DNA from: Gentiana macrophylla
Taxonomy: Eukaryota > Streptophyta > Magnoliopsida > Gentianales > Gentianaceae
NCBI GenBank assembly: GCA_026214975.1
Contig: JAOBSW010000639.1
Coordinates: 1-64,000 of the forward strand
Direction of reading: 5' to 3'
Length of the DNA: 64,000 nt
Below, piece after piece: positions 46,425-58,334 of the stretch (position 1 is the first letter of the stretch; every line of letters starts with the position of its first letter). The position numbers were made by a program, and so were the translations under genes. The notes under the pieces were generated by a model, which searched no databases, was not told the DNA's origin, and saw only the letters and a program-made list of their open reading frames with translations.

Positions 46425-47310
46425 AATGCCCCCATCACCTTCATGAGACTCATGCATGAGGTATTAAAACCTTTCTTAAACAAGTTTGTTATTGTATACT
46501 TTGATGACATTTTGGTGTATAGTTTGGATATGAAAACACATACAGGACATTTGAGGTTTGGTTTTTGAATCTTTAAGGAAGAACAAGTTGTACATGAACT
46601 TCAAAAAGTGTGTCTTTGCTACACGAAGTTGTTGTTTCGGGATTTATTATAAGTCTTGAGGTATACACACTGGACTCCAAAGAAAGTGGAAGCAATCCAG
46701 ATTGGTCCACCCTTCCAATATTAATCGCACTTGGAGCTTCTTGGGATTGGCCTCCTTCTACGAAAGTTCATAAGGGGTTCAAGTATCTTTGGCCGCACCA
46801 TTAACTGATTGTTTGAAGAAAGGACGGTTTGATTGGGGAGTTGAGCAAGACCACAGCTTTGAAGAAATTAAAACAAGACTCACATCCGCACCTGTGCTAG
46901 CCTTACCAGACTTTGACAAACTCTTTCAGGTTGACACAGATGCATCTGCTATGGGAATTGGGGCTGTCCTTAGTCAAGAAGGAAGACCTTGCTTATTTCA
47001 GTAAGAAACTTTCACCAGCCAAAGCCAAATGGACCACCTATGAACAAGAGTTCTATGCAATTTTTAGAGCCCATCAACAATGGGAGCATTATCTACTACA
47101 CAAGGAATTTGTCCTCAATTGTGACCACAGGACTTTACAGCACATCAACACCCAAAGGCACATCAATAGGATGCATGCTAGGTGGTTCTTATACTTCTGT
47201 GAAGTTCTCATTCGTGTTCAAACACAAATCTGGAGTACTGAATGTGGTGGCCGATGCCCTAAGCAGAAAACAATGTCTATTGAGTGTGCTTCAAACAGAG
47301 TTGGTAAGTT
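46425..47310 (+). pseudogene. Gypsy RT second half and RNase H
   Basis: [20 protein letters not shown] and [12 protein letters not shown] (catalytic FDD) continue right after the TGA. RT thumb text is scrambled at 46560-46790. RNase H is readable as RFDWGVEQDHSFEEIKTRLT, LFQVDTDASAMGIGAVLSQE, and, after a shift at about 46985, KWTTYEQEFYAIFRAHQQWE and HYLLHKEFVLNCDHRTLQHI. Confidence 0.9.
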
Positions 47311-48540
47311 TTAAATCGCTCCCGGAATCCTACGAACAAGATGAAGACTTTGGAGAAATTTGGCAAGCTTGCAAAAAGCAGGGGTACAAGGATAAATACC
47401 ATTTGATCCAAGGGTTCTTGTTCAAAGAAGACCAACTTTGCATTCCCAAGACCTCTCTTAGGGAATATCTGGTCCAGGAATTTCATGATGGGGGCTTAGC
47501 AGCACATACCGGAAGAGACAAGACCATAGCACTAATCACTGAGGGGTTTTACTGGCTACAAATCAAGAAAGACATCAGCACCTATGTTAAAAGGTGTGGG
47601 GTGTGCCAGACAGCTAAGGGCTCCAAACAAAACACTGGATTATACACTCCTCTACCTATCCCACAAACCATTTGGGAGGATCTTTCCATGGATTTTGTGC
47701 TGGGGCTACCTAAGACTCCCAGGCATAGTGACTCTATTTGTGTGGTGGTAGACAGGTTTTCCAAGATGGCCCATTTCATACCATGTAAGAAAGTCATGGA
47801 TGCCACCTTAGTGGCTCAAGTGTTCTTTAGAGAAGTGGTGAGGCTCCATGGGATTCCGAAGACTATAACATCTGATAGAGATGTGAAGTTTATATCATAT
47901 TTACGAGAGAAGCGTGGAAAAGGCTCAAAACCAAGCTACAATTCAAGAAGTGCTTACCACCCCAAACCGATGGACAAACCGAGGTGGTAAATAGAACTTT
48001 GGGGAATATGCTAAGGTGTGTAGCAGGGGATCAACCAAAACAGTGGGACTTGGCGTTATCTCAAGTGGAGTTTGCCTATAACTCCATGGTGAACAGGTCC
48101 ACTGGTGTTAGTCCTTTCTCTGTGGTGTATACCAAGTCACCAAATGTGGTCATCGACTAGCACCCTTGCCCATAGCCAAGAGCAAGGCTACTGGACATCT
48201 TGCTGAATCCATCAAGACACTACATGAAGATGTCAGGGGGAGATTGAAGAAGAACTATGCCAAGTACAAAGAAGTGGCTGATCAGAAAAGAAGAAAACAA
48301 ATATTTCATCTTGGGGAGCTAGTAATGATACATTTGAGGAAGGAACGGTTTCCCGCCGGAGTCAACAATAAATTAGCTCCTAGAAGAGTGGGACCATTTG
48401 CTATTCACTCCAAGATCAATGATAACGCATATGCAGTGGAGATTCCAGCTTCCTGGAAGATGTCAAGGACCTTCAATGTCACTGATTTGACACCATACTC
48501 TCCTACTGATGATGGCCAATGCAGCATTTTCCCAGAATAG
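47220..48540 (+). pseudogene. Gypsy integrase
   Basis: The HHCC zinc region (FHDGGLAAHTGRDKT, YVKRCGVCQTAKG) and the core (WEDLSMDFVLGLPKTPRHSD, GIPKTITSDRDVKF) give two catalytic aspartates. A shift at about 47900 affects the third acid; STGVSPFSVVY-like text follows at about 48100. The C-terminal GPF/Y module (LAPRRVGPFAIHSKINDNAY, FNVTDLTPY) ends at the stop at 48540. No chromodomain. Confidence 0.92.
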
Positions 48541-48574
48541 AGGAGTTAAATGCTGAAGAAGAGGGGGGAAGGGA

Positions 48575-48824
48575 TGATGTAAGGACATCCATGTACACGT
48601 GGCACCTAAATCATTTGATAGATTTTCATACATGTACCTATTTGTCATTTTGCATCCATTTTTGTCTGTTTGCATAAGGCCGTTAGGCCAGTACCATCCG
48701 TAGCATATTAGAGATCATTCCTTCATTTTCATTTCTCAATTTTCACATATTGTAAACTTGAATTTCAGAGCACTGTAGCTCTTGGTTGATCTTTTCTTAA
48801 TTAAATCAAGGATTCACGCCATTA
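48575..48824 (+). repeat. 3' LTR of the gypsy element
   Basis: Differs from the 5' LTR at only about eight positions by eye. Confidence 0.9.
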
Positions 48825-48829
48825 TTATG

Positions 48830-49412
48830 CAACTATTAATGGTATAAAGAATAGATTTTTCGCAATTTCGGTAGGCATATAGGTAATTAGAGGAACTAAT
48901 CATGGCAAAGTACCTATTACCATGGGGAAATTCTATCCCAGACTCTCCGTGGTGCACTGGGACACATGTCAGTTTGGGATTGGATCACTTCAAACATTTA
49001 ATTGATAGGTAAAAAAAGGCGTGTAAGGCTGGGAAATTTTTGGAATGAGAACCGAACCAAGTAACCGAGCCTAAACTTTCTCACCAAATGAAGTCATCCT
49101 TTGTATATTGTTGTCCAACACGATCCAAAACAAAACAAAAACAAACGCTCACGCCATTTGAGTTTCTTAGAAGCATGTCACAAGCATCGAAGAATCTGAA
49201 GGCTTGGAACAAGGTAATGATATGCTTCTGGTCTTGATCTTATAGGTAGAATTTGGAATTTTAGTTTTTGACGGTTCACCCAATTTAACCTAAATCTCAT
49301 TTTGGAATATTAATTTGTGGGTTTTGCTTCGAAATCAAACAAGAAGATAGCTTTAATCTCGAAAAACATTTTCTAGTAATTGTTTGTGCATCCCTTTCCC
49401 TTCAAGAATGAT
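48830..49412. other. Spacer between gypsy and Athila elements
   Basis: About 580 bp of unique-looking DNA, containing the possible first exon described separately. Confidence 0.5.
49175..49213 (+). other. Possible first exon of a disrupted host gene
   Basis: ATGTCACAAGCATCGAAGAA starts a 13-codon open stretch (MSQASKNLKAWNK) that ends at AAG/GTAATG, a fair plant donor. Leader-like CAAAACAAAACAAAAACAAA text precedes it. The Athila element begins 200 bp downstream, so it would sit in the first intron. I could not find a following exon past 62997, and I recognise no family. Confidence 0.25.
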
Positions 49413-50823
49413 TGTTAAGGGCTAATTTATATGAAATTTTATGATAACTTCCCTATAAATTTCCCCACATTATGAATATTTTGCATTGAATTTGGGCTTT
49501 ATAATTAATTTAATGAGTAAAGTTGCTTTCGAATTAATCAAGTGTAAAAATGGGCTTTAATTTGGGCTTTATTATAAATTTTATATCATTTTGGGCCATA
49601 TTATGTTTTTGCATTTTTATTAATTGTGATGTAGATGAAGATAAGATCAAATGATGAGGTGGAAGTGTAGATAAGAGCAAAGTTGTTAGAGGAGAGATGA
49701 AATGTGCATCAATAAGTGGATAGAACGGTTACATCTCAACAAATTCGGCCAGCAGGAAAACAGAACGGACGCTCGTGGATGAAACGGGCGCTCAAGTGCA
49801 ACAGAGAGTCTGGAAGCTGAGAAAATGAGATCAAACGGGCGTCCCATGCATGAAACTGGCGTTCCATCTGTAGAGTTGCTGGTTTTCTATAAATAGTCGT
49901 CACTTGTAATCTCAGATAGGGAATTATTAGATTTCATCTTTTTCCAGATCGAAAATCTGAGATTTCTCAGAGCTCAAACAGTCTCAAAAGTAGATTCAAT
50001 TCACTTTTTAGTCTAGATTTTATGGATTTCTCTTCAAGCTTTGTACTCAATCACTCCATGGATAGCTAAACAGCTTTTGGCAAACGTGGGGATGCAATTG
50101 TAATCAACAATCCTGGTTTTCTTATAATTAATCTTGTGTTCTTCAACAAAGGTTAGATCAATTAGCTTGCTTTATTCGTTTCAATTCGTTTACATCGAAA
50201 GATAACGATTTTATGATGCCTCATGAATGAAAGTTTATGAATCTAGATCATCTTGCTAACTTGATTGAACAATTAGCTCTTAGCTCATAACGAAAGTTGC
50301 TAAATTAATTGTTCGGGTCGTTAATCGAGGGATTGCACACCTGGATCGTTAATTGATACAAACGTTGTTAAGAAATTAATCGCTTTTGCATGTGATAAGG
50401 TGAACCCGCCTTTGTTGAAAAACACTTTTGGTTGATTGTAATTGAGCCTTTATTGTTGATTAAATTTTTGAACCAAATGTTTGCCTCTCTTTCCGAATTA
50501 CTCGCTTATAATTGCATAAAATCGTAGTTTTTTTTCAACCGCCGCTTAACTTAGTTAACTTAAAACGTCTTTCTTTCAGTCCGAGTGATCCTCTCATAGC
50601 TTTGAATCAGTCTTTGATTCTCTGTCTATGCTCGTTGTACCGTTGAATCTAAACCATAAAACATCATCAAAAGTATATCCCTGTGGATCGATACCTATAC
50701 TCATCTTACTATACTATCTACTACCCGATATTCGGTCGGTTAGGAGGTAGTTTGCATAATAAGTATTGGTTTTATATAAATTGTTTTTGTTTTGAATGAT
50801 TAATGCAAAAATTACTCCAAACA
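49413..50823 (+). repeat. 5' LTR of the Athila element
   Basis: 1411 bp, TGTTAAGGGC...CCAAACA. It contains a cluster of four GAACGGGCGCTC-like motifs (about 49764-49866) followed by the TATA box. Confidence 0.95.
49888..49896 (+). promoter_or_regulatory. LTR TATA box
   Basis: TATAAATAG, about 20-125 bp downstream of the four GC-rich motifs, in a position fitting the start of the genomic RNA. The 3' LTR has the same at 62062-62070. Confidence 0.75.
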
Positions 50824-50826
50824 AGA

Positions 50827-50845
50827 TGGCGCCGTTGCCGGGGAT
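50827..50845 (+). other. Primer binding site, tRNA-Asp
   Basis: TGGCGCCGTTGCCGGGGAT, three bases after the 5' LTR, is the conserved Athila primer site complementary to tRNA-Asp. Confidence 0.9.
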
Positions 50846-51258
50846 TTGCTTTTTTTTTTGATGTGTTCTTGTTGTTTTAGATGATCATAAAAGCTTTAGT
50901 CTAAGTGCTGTGCTTTAAAAATCTGGTTTTTCCCGGCCTGCTCGCTACTTTTACTCTGCTCGCATAAAACGCCTGCTTCGACGTAAGCCGCCTGCTTCGT
51001 TGTGAATCGGCGTTTCAAACGTAACGCCCGCTCGGCTCCCGCCTGCTTTCATTCGCTTCATTTTTCTCGCTGCTCGGGTTCTCTCGCTTGACTCAGCTTT
51101 ATGTTAACTCAAGCAAACAAGGCACTCTTATCTTTGATCCTGAGCTCGAACGATCTATAGTTCGCCCCAATCGCCGAAGAATCTGTTTTCGCATCCAAAT
51201 TTTTGAAGAAAATTTGGAAGAGAAATTTTAGATGTAAATTGAAGAATTTGTCTTCAAG
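50846..51258 (+). other. Athila 5' leader
   Basis: About 410 bp without an ORF. It carries three relatives of the element's GC motif (AACGCCTGCTTCG, CCGCCTGCTTCG, AACGCCCGCTCGG) between 50968 and 51034. Confidence 0.6.
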
Positions 51259-52636
51259 ATGGTCGACGATACAAGGACCCTAGCCGACACGCTGCACTGT
51301 GCATGGTTAGAGTCAATCTCGGAGTTATCATACCAGCCATTGCAGCTCCAACTTTTGAGCTCAAACTCGCTCTCGATTCAAATGATGCAACATGCATCTA
51401 TTTTTCATGGGTACCAATCTCAAAATCCTCACTCCCATGTTCGTGTCTTTCTTGAAATATGTAGTACTACAAAGTTGCAAGGTGTTGGTGAGGATGTTAT
51501 TAAACTCAAGTTGTTTCCGTTCTCTTTGAAAGGTGAAGCCAAGGAATGGTATATGACTTTTACCCGCTGAGTCTATCACAACATGGGAGGAATTGGAGAG
51601 GGAATTTCGAGTCAATATTTTCCTTCATCTAAGATCGCTCAATGTCTTAGTGATATTTATACTTTCACCAAGCAGCCCAATGAATCTTTCTTTGAAGCCT
51701 TTAAGAGGTTTAAATCTTTGCTTAGAAATGCCCTCATCACGGATTAGACTTGCAAAGGCAAGCTAATACTTTCTATGTTGGTTTAACCGAGATGACCAAG
51801 GGTATGGTCAACACTCAAGCGGTGGGACATTCCCCAAGAAGACCCCACAAGAAGGATGGGCATTGTTCGAGGATATAGCAAAGTATAATTATGCCCCATC
51901 CTACCAAGCCATCCAAGCATCTCGCACCAAAGATTGAAGAAGTAAATATGCAGAATCGCTTGATTTCGTTGCTCCAACAACAAGTAGCTAGTATTTCCAA
52001 AAATTCTAATCCAAATTCAAATCTTCAATACCAATCACCAACAGAGTTCGTTTTGTTTTGTGATAATCAGAACCAAGTTGGCCATATGTTTGGTCAATGC
52101 CGCTTCCACCTAACTATCAAGTCAATGCGCCCAACATATGAGGCAAGATACTCCGGTAGTTTGTCAAAACTCTGTACTTTGTTGAGGACACACATCTCCT
52201 CGCGTGCCCTATGAATGGACAAAACCCCGAGGTAAACGCTTTTTATGGTCAATCGAGTCGAGGTTTCAAGCCAAGACTCGGTCAAAATAATTTTAACCAG
52301 GATACAACCTGGCTATCAAAATTACAACCGAATCCGAGCAATCATCGAGCCAATCTTCAAATTCCCCTGTCTCTCGCTCAAAGATTTAATCGAATTGGCC
52401 TAACAATCTCGCTTCGCCTCGCTTTCAACAATAGGCCAAATCAATCTTTGAGTCAAAACCCTCAAAATCCCCTGGATTTTCTCCCAAATGAAATTGTTAC
52501 GAGGTTAGACGAGCAAAATAAGACGATTAAAAACCTCGAGAGGCAATTGGGGCAATTATCGAACAAACTTTGCTTCCGCACCACCTCGACAATTGCCAAG
52601 TTTCACCGAGAAAATCCTCGTAGGAAGTGGAGGTAA
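51259..52636 (+). pseudogene. gag: Athila Gag
   Basis: Starts MVDDTRTLADTLHCAWLESI. The Gag domain reads SIFHGYQSQNPHSHVRVFLE, GVGEDVIKLKLFPFSLKGEA and KEWYMTF, then is shifted at 51570. Later frames carry AFYGQSSRGFKPRLGQNNFN and the closing helix NKTIKNLERQLGQLSNKL. At least four shifts separate the parts, so no full Gag can be made. Confidence 0.85.
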
Positions 52637-53120
52637 ATCAAGCTAATCTAAGTCAATGTATCGCTCTTGTTCCATCTCCTCCCTACAATCAAGAAGATAC
52701 TAATGCCATCACTTGAGATCCGGCACTCAACTCTCGGTCCACGTAACTGTGGAAACCACTAGCCCCCTCCCGCCAAAGTGGAAGTGCGAGGAGGGAGTAG
52801 TAAGATAAGGCCTATACCCCAACTTTATAAAGATCACTCAAGAAACTGATCTTAAGAAGGATGAGATAGAAGGAACTTGTAAGATGAACTCGATAATGGG
52901 GAGAAGCATATTGAGGCAGATGAGCCTGTCCGGAAGAGAATTGAAAAGTCCATGAGATGGAAAGACCTCGAGGACCACGCTGTGAGTTCCTCGCATAAGA
53001 AAGTCTTTTCTGAAGAAGAATTAAAGAAGCCTGTTCCCTCCTCGAAAGACTAACATTCCTTTATGTGAGGATAAGAAGTATGAGAAGGTACTCAACCTCC
53101 TGAAAAACACTCAAGTTAAT
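52637..53120 (+). pseudogene. Athila gag-protease linker
   Basis: Charged lysine/glutamate-rich text in broken frames (CIALVPSPPYNQEDTNAIT and KVFSEEELKKPVPSSKD-like stretches), typical of the linker before protease. Confidence 0.6.
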
Positions 53121-53870
53121 TTGCCTTTATCTGATGTGTTGGTTGAGATGCCCAAATACACCAAATTCATAAAGGATGTGGTCTCATCTAAAAAGAAGCT
53201 AGAGGGTATGAAAAAGGTAACCAGTGAGGACTGTTCAATGATGAGTTATGACGAGTTACCAATTAAGAAAGATGATCCTGGGCGATTCGTCCTTACTTTG
53301 CAAATCGGAGGCCTTATTTTCCCAACTCTCTATGTGATTTAGGGGCCTCAATTAGTCGATGCCGTTATATGTTTGTCAACAACTCCGCTTAGACCATCTT
53401 CTAGAACCTACCACTATGAACATTCAATTCGCCGATAGATCATCCAAGAAAGCAAACAGGATCTTAAAGGATTTGTTGGTTCAAGTCGATCGATTTACCT
53501 TTCCCGTGGATTGGTATGTCTTAGACATCCAACACCCCAATACACCCTCGATTCTTGACGACCTTTCGTCCATCGCCGAGCCCTCATCGATTGTGATGAT
53601 GGTGCTAAAGTGACTTTGCGTGTTGGAAATGAAGAAGTGAGCTATAGTGTATCTAAAGCTATCAAAAGACCTTTCGAATATCCAACCGGCTACTCTATAG
53701 AGGAATCGCTTGATGATTTCACCGATTTTCTAGAAGAGCAAGTCCTTGCGGTAGATTATGAATACGAGCGATTGATTGATAAGCTAAATCAACAAGGTAG
53801 GATAGATTTGAACGAACTTGGAGTTGGGACCGATGATGAGATTGTGGAAAATAAGAACTCGTCACCTTCG
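53121..53870 (+). pseudogene. Athila protease
   Basis: MPLSDVLVEMPKYTKFIKDV leads to RFVLTLQIGGLIFPTL. The expected CDLGASI active site follows at about 53333 but is split by a TAG and a shift; MPLYVCQQLRLDHLLEPTTM and FTFPVDWYVLDIQHP continue in another frame. The 53610-53873 frame (acidic) is the linker to RT. Confidence 0.85.
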
Positions 53871-53979
53871 TAAGAAGTAGATTTGCTAGAAGCTATGTTA
53901 CTCTCTTCCGACAATTTGCAAAGTTTTAAAGTTTTAAAGTCCAAATTAGAGGAGCCTCTCAAGATTTAGTCTTGAAACC

Positions 53980-55470
53980 ATTACCCAAACATTTAAAGTA
54001 TGTTTACCTCGAGAGAGGGTGATCGGCTTCCTTTAATTATTTCTCGCTAAACCGACAACCGAAGAAGAAGCAAAGTTGTTAGCCGTCTTGAGAAGAAATG
54101 AGAAAGCTTTTGGTTTGGCGGTAGAGATATCGAGGTATATCTCCGATGTCTCAGATGCATAAGATAAAACCGAAGAAGGAGCCAAGCAAATTAGACAACC
54201 TCAAAGACGTTGAACCCGCACATGCAGGAGGTGGTAAAGAAAGAAATCATCAAATTGCTAGATATGGGGATCATATATGCGATAGCTGACAGTGATTGGG
54301 TGTCCCCCACGCAGGTGGTTCCTAAGAAAGGTGGTATCACTGTTGAAAAGAATGACAAGGGAGAAGAAGTCGCTTTGAGATTAGTCACGGTTACCGTGTG
54401 TGTATTGACTACGTGAAGTCGAATGAAGTAACCATGAAGGACCACTTCCTCTCCCTTTCATTGACCAAATGCTCGAACGCTTGGCGGGACATTCCTTTTA
54501 TCGCTTCGGACGGATACTCCGGTACTTCCGCATCCCTATAGATCCGGTTGATCGTGAAAAAGACGACCTTCACCGCCCATATGGTACTTTCGCTTATAGG
54601 CGAATGCCGCTCGCTTGTGTAATGCCCCGCCACTTTTCAAAGATGCATGTTAGCAATTTTGATGGGCTAGTTGAGAAGTGCATGGAGATCTTTATGGATG
54701 ACTTCTCGGTGTTTGGTCAATCGCTCGATGATTGTCTTGCTAATCTGGACAAGGTGCTTAATGATGTGTGGAGAAGAACCTCATCCTCAATTGGGAAAAA
54801 TGCCACCTTATGGTGGATGAAGGGATCGTTCTCGCCATAAAATTTCAGCTAAGGGCATAGAAGTTGATAGGGCCAAAATAGAGGCCATAGAAAAGATGAA
54901 CTACCCTAAGAACGTGAAAGAAGTGAGGAGTTTTCTTGGTCACGCCGGCTTCTACAGAGATTCATTCAAGATTTCTCTAAAATCTCTAAGCCCCTATCAA
55001 CTTTACTTAAAGATAACGTCATTTTCGACTTTCGACAATGATTGCAAATGTGCCTTCAAAGAGCTTAAACATCGCCTAATCTCCGCTCCAATTCTTATCT
55101 CTCCAGATTGGAATTTACCATTCGAATTAATGTGTGATGCGTCCAACTACGCCGTTGCAGCGGTTTTGGGGCAAAGACTTAATGGTAAATTCCAACCTAT
55201 CTACTACGCCATGACCATACCTTGAATCCGGCACAAGCAAACTACACTACCACCGAAAAAGAACTTTTAGTCGTTGTCTTCTATGGACAAGTTCCAAGTT
55301 ATTTGTTTGGTGCCAAGGTGATCGTCTGGACCGATCACGCGCTCTGCGCTATTTGATGAATAAGAAGGACACGAAACCGCGCTTATCGCGTTGGATTCTT
55401 ACCTTCAGGAGTTTGATGTTCATATCAAAGATATCAAGGGTAGTGAGAACACGTGAGCGCACCATATATC
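53980..55470 (+). pseudogene. Athila reverse transcriptase and RNase H
   Basis: RT begins in broken frames; MNPHMQEVVKKEIIKLLDMG and WVSPTQVVPKKGG are at 54210. FMDDFSVFGQSLDDCLANLD carries the catalytic MDD. At 54896 NYPKNVKEVRSFLGHAGFYR is the connection, then ISPDWNLPFELMCDASNYAV and AAVLGQRLNGKFQPIYYA of RNase H. The substrate-binding end (55200-55470) is shifted several times (TDHALRYLMNKKDTKPRL-like text). Confidence 0.9.
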
Positions 55471-55474
55471 AAGG

Positions 55475-56860
55475 GTGCCGCCGGTAGAAGAAGAAGATCC
55501 GCAAGACATCGATTTATATTGCCCTTTGAGAGTGTTATGTCTCGGAACAGTTTGCACGCCTGGTCCTCCGTGGTATTCCTCAATCGTTAACTACCTCCAT
55601 TCCCATGATCTCAATCCCGAAGCCAGACAAGAGAAGAAGAAATTTCTCTCGATCTTAAGTATTATGTCCGGGAAGAGCCATATCTTTTAAAATCAGAAGA
55701 CGGGTTGCTTCGCCGGTGTGTCCTCGAACCGAGCAACGGGACATAATGGAACAATGTCATAGTGGTCCCACCGGGCGCCATTTCGGTCCCCTGGAAGACC
55801 GCTATAAGATATTTCAATCTGGTTTCTTTTGGCCTTCAATTTTTAAGGATATCAAGCTTTTTGTAAAGGTTGTGATAGGTGCCAAAGAACCGGTACTTTG
55901 ACAAGGAGATATGATATGCCATTAAAACCCATTCTCGAGTGTGAGGTGTTCGACGCCTGGGGATTGACTTTATGGGTCCTTTCCCATCCTCATGCGGGAA
56001 TAGATACATCCTAGTCTGTGGTAGACTATGTGTCTAAATGGGTGGAGGCTATCGCCACTCCTCGAATGACCATAAACGGTCATGAAATTCTTAAAGAAAA
56101 TATTTTCGTAAGGTTTGGCTGCCCGAGAGCCTTAATCGGTGATTTGAGGGGACACACTTTTGTAATCGACTCTGGACAAAGTATTAGAGAAATATGGTGT
56201 TCGGCATAAAACCGTACACCGTACCATCCTATGACCAAAGTGGTCGTGGAGCTAAGTAACGAGAGTCTCAAGAAGATCTTAGAAAAGACGGTTAACAGTC
56301 ATCGGAAGGACTGGAGTCTGAAATTGGATGATGTACTGTGGGCTTACAGGACAGCTTACAAGACACCTATGGGTACATCTCCATATCAAATGGTTTATGG
56401 AAAGCCATGTCATTTGCCGGTCGAACTTGAGCATAAAGCCTATTGGGCGACGAAGTTTTTGAACTTTGACCCCAAAGCTTGTGGTGAGCACAGACTTCAG
56501 CAGATGCATGAGCTAGATGAATTTAGACTCCAGGCCTACGAGAGTGCCCGAGTGAGTAAGGCGACAGAATGAAGTCGCTCCATGATAAGAAAATTACAAA
56601 AAGAGAATTTCATGCGGAGAGCAAGTCTTACTTTACAATTCCAGGTTACATCTGTTTCCTGGCAAGCTCCGACACGGTGGTCCGCCCGCTTGAGATTCTC
56701 GCAAGTCTTTCCAAGCGGAGTGTTGGAGCTAAAAGGATTTGGTGATCAACCGTTTAAAGTAAACGGTCAAAGGTGCAAACATTACATTGGTCTACCAAAG
56801 GAGGCATCTTTGATTGTTCGGTTCCTTGACATATTTGAGTGTGTAACTCCTGCAGCTTGA
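55475..56860 (+). pseudogene. Athila integrase and C-terminal end of Pol
   Basis: The zinc region is readable as MEQCHSGPTGRHFGPL and, shifted, CDRCQR-like text. The core has VVDYVSKWVEAIATPRMTIN and FGCPRALIGDLRGHTF. 56231-56572 is a clean 113-codon frame ([40 protein letters not shown]). The end of Pol is SQVFPSGVLELKGFGDQPFK, VNGQRCKHYIG, with the stop at 56858. Confidence 0.9.
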
Positions 56861-57154
56861 TGACTTCACGGAGTTTGCACCGATTTATTCCCGAGGCCGA
56901 GATCGAATCACCAACCAAATCTTCGCTGGAAGTTGGGATATGGAACAAGATTGGAAGGAAGTGCGTCGAAGAAGAGGGAAGAAGGAGGAAGTCAACAAAC
57001 TAAAAAGATCAAAGGAGCCAGGAGAGTTTGAAAGCACAGGATTCCCGATATGCTTTGTTGTTTTTGTGGTCACAAAGGTCGACAAGAGCTCTTTTGATAC
57101 AAAGAATCGGCCGAAAGATTAAGTGGCCCGATCCGGGTTGAGCTGTAAATGGTT

Positions 57155-57200
57155 GTCGAGCTACCGACATTAAATGTAAGCGCTTCAGTGAGGCAACCTA
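57155..57200 (+). repeat. Post-pol conserved block, copy 1
   Basis: CGAGCTACCGACATTAAATG then AAGCGCTTCAGTGAGGCAACC. A near copy stands at 57770-57816. Such a GCGCTT...GGCAACCC block after pol is usual in Athila relatives. Confidence 0.75.
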
Positions 57201-57318
57201 GATTTCCGTTTTCTTTCTTTTAGTTTTTCTACTTGTTTGTTTTTCTGTTTTGTTCTTGTTTCTGCCTCTTTTACAAAGCGTGGCCTTTTCCCTGTGCTTC
57301 AGCTGATTTTTTTTTGAG

Positions 57319-57736
57319 ATGGCGGATGACGAGTATCGTTTTCCTTACGGAGTACCGAGCACGAAGTTCGAGTTTGTCGCCAGGATCCATGCTTTTTCGC
57401 CGAGGAGGGTCTGGTGGATTGCGACTCGACGCCGATATTGACATTCGACCCGAGTCCGCACCTTCACCTTTGTCATCGCCATGCCCGCCCCTTTTGTCCG
57501 ACGGAGATGAGGAGTGGACTTACGAGGCGCTCGAAGATGACCTTGAGAGACCTTTCACGATCCTCATGGATCCTTTCGCTCGATTCATCCTGGTGCTCGA
57601 GGACGAGCACGTTCGTGGGATAGAGCGAAATGGGAAGATTGGAACCTCCAAAGATGATTACGACCTCGGCCCGCCATCGACGCGTGCTTTCGGCGTCTCA
57701 TACGCCTCGATCGATTGGTCCGCGCTTTATGACTAG
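57319..57736 (+). pseudogene. Small accessory ORF between pol and the 3' ORF
   Basis: MADDEYRFPYGVPSTKFEFV then ARIHAFSPRRVWW opens at 57319, is shifted near 57430, and ends in DEEWTYEALEDDLERPFTIL and RAFGVSYASIDWSALYD with a stop at 57736. GC-rich, acidic, no known domain. It lies exactly between two copies of the post-pol block, suggesting insertion by a local duplication. Function unknown. Confidence 0.4.
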
Positions 57737-57769
57737 TTGGAGTCTTTGTTTTTCTTTCGCTTTTAAATC

Positions 57770-57816
57770 GCCGAGCTATCGACGTTAAACACAAAGCGCT
57801 TGGTGGGAGGCAACCC
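57770..57816 (+). repeat. Post-pol conserved block, copy 2
   Basis: CGAGCTATCGACGTTAAACA, AAGCGCTTGGTGGGAGGCAA then CCC; pairs with 57155-57200. Confidence 0.75.
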
Positions 57817-57931
57817 ACCGCTTTTATGTATTTTTGTTCTTTTTCTTATATGTAGTACAATATTTTACGCTTAAATTATATTCCCGTTAGTTGGATTTGT
57901 GTTTTTTTTCGTTAATTTTGCATCACAGATA

Positions 57932-58036
57932 GAACGTCCGTTCTATATGTAGAACGCTGCTCCATATGGCTCTAAACTCAGTATTCGCTTTTTTTTCAGG
58001 CGTAACGCCCGTTCTATATCGTAACGCCTGCTCGGG
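57932..58036 (+). promoter_or_regulatory. Internal GC-motif cluster
   Basis: GAACGTCCGTTCTATATGTA, AGAACGCTGCTC, GTAACGCCCGTTCTATATCG and TAACGCCTGCTCGG lie in about 105 bp. GAACGTCCGTTC is the exact reverse complement of GAACGGACGTTC in the 3' LTR. The cluster ends 5 bp before an internal TATA box. Confidence 0.6.
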
Positions 58037-58041
58037 TCGCT

Positions 58042-58049
58042 TATAAAAG
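58042..58049 (+). promoter_or_regulatory. Internal TATA box (candidate)
   Basis: TATAAAAG just after the motif cluster. About 290 bp of pyrimidine-rich leader-like text, a candidate intron and the 3' ORF start follow. The same order, motif cluster then TATA, is seen in the LTR. Confidence 0.5.
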
Positions 58050-58334
58050 AAAAACTTGCGGTTTTCATCGCCATTTCTTCGCCTCTCCATTTACAAACGG
58101 TTTCTCTCCTCTTTTACCCTAATTTCTTCAAAACTTCACCAATTTGAGCGATTTTTGGCTCCAAAGCACGCCTCAATCTCCTCCCTTCCAATCTACGAGC
58201 CTTTTCTCCGTTCTTTCAACAAATTCTCACCAATCGGGGCTACCAAGTTCCGTCTTCTTTTGGGTTAAAAAGCTGCGTTTTTGAACACTTTCGTGGGTCT
58301 CCAACCTTGCATTCATCACCCCCACACCGATTTG

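Larger units (their letters stand above)
43773..48824 (+). mobile_element. Ty3/gypsy retrotransposon, nearly intact structure, broken ORFs
   Basis: LTRs at 43773-44022 and 48575-48824 (250 bp each, about 97 percent alike by eye) with a perfect TTATG target duplication (43768-43772, 48825-48829). A primer site related to tRNA-iMet (TGGTATCAAGAGCC) starts at 44025, and GAGGGGGGAAGGGA at 48561-48574 is the purine tract. Order Gag, protease, RT, RNase H, integrase is gypsy type. High LTR similarity implies recent insertion, yet gag and pol carry several stops and shifts. No chromodomain is visible at the C-terminus. Confidence 0.93.
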
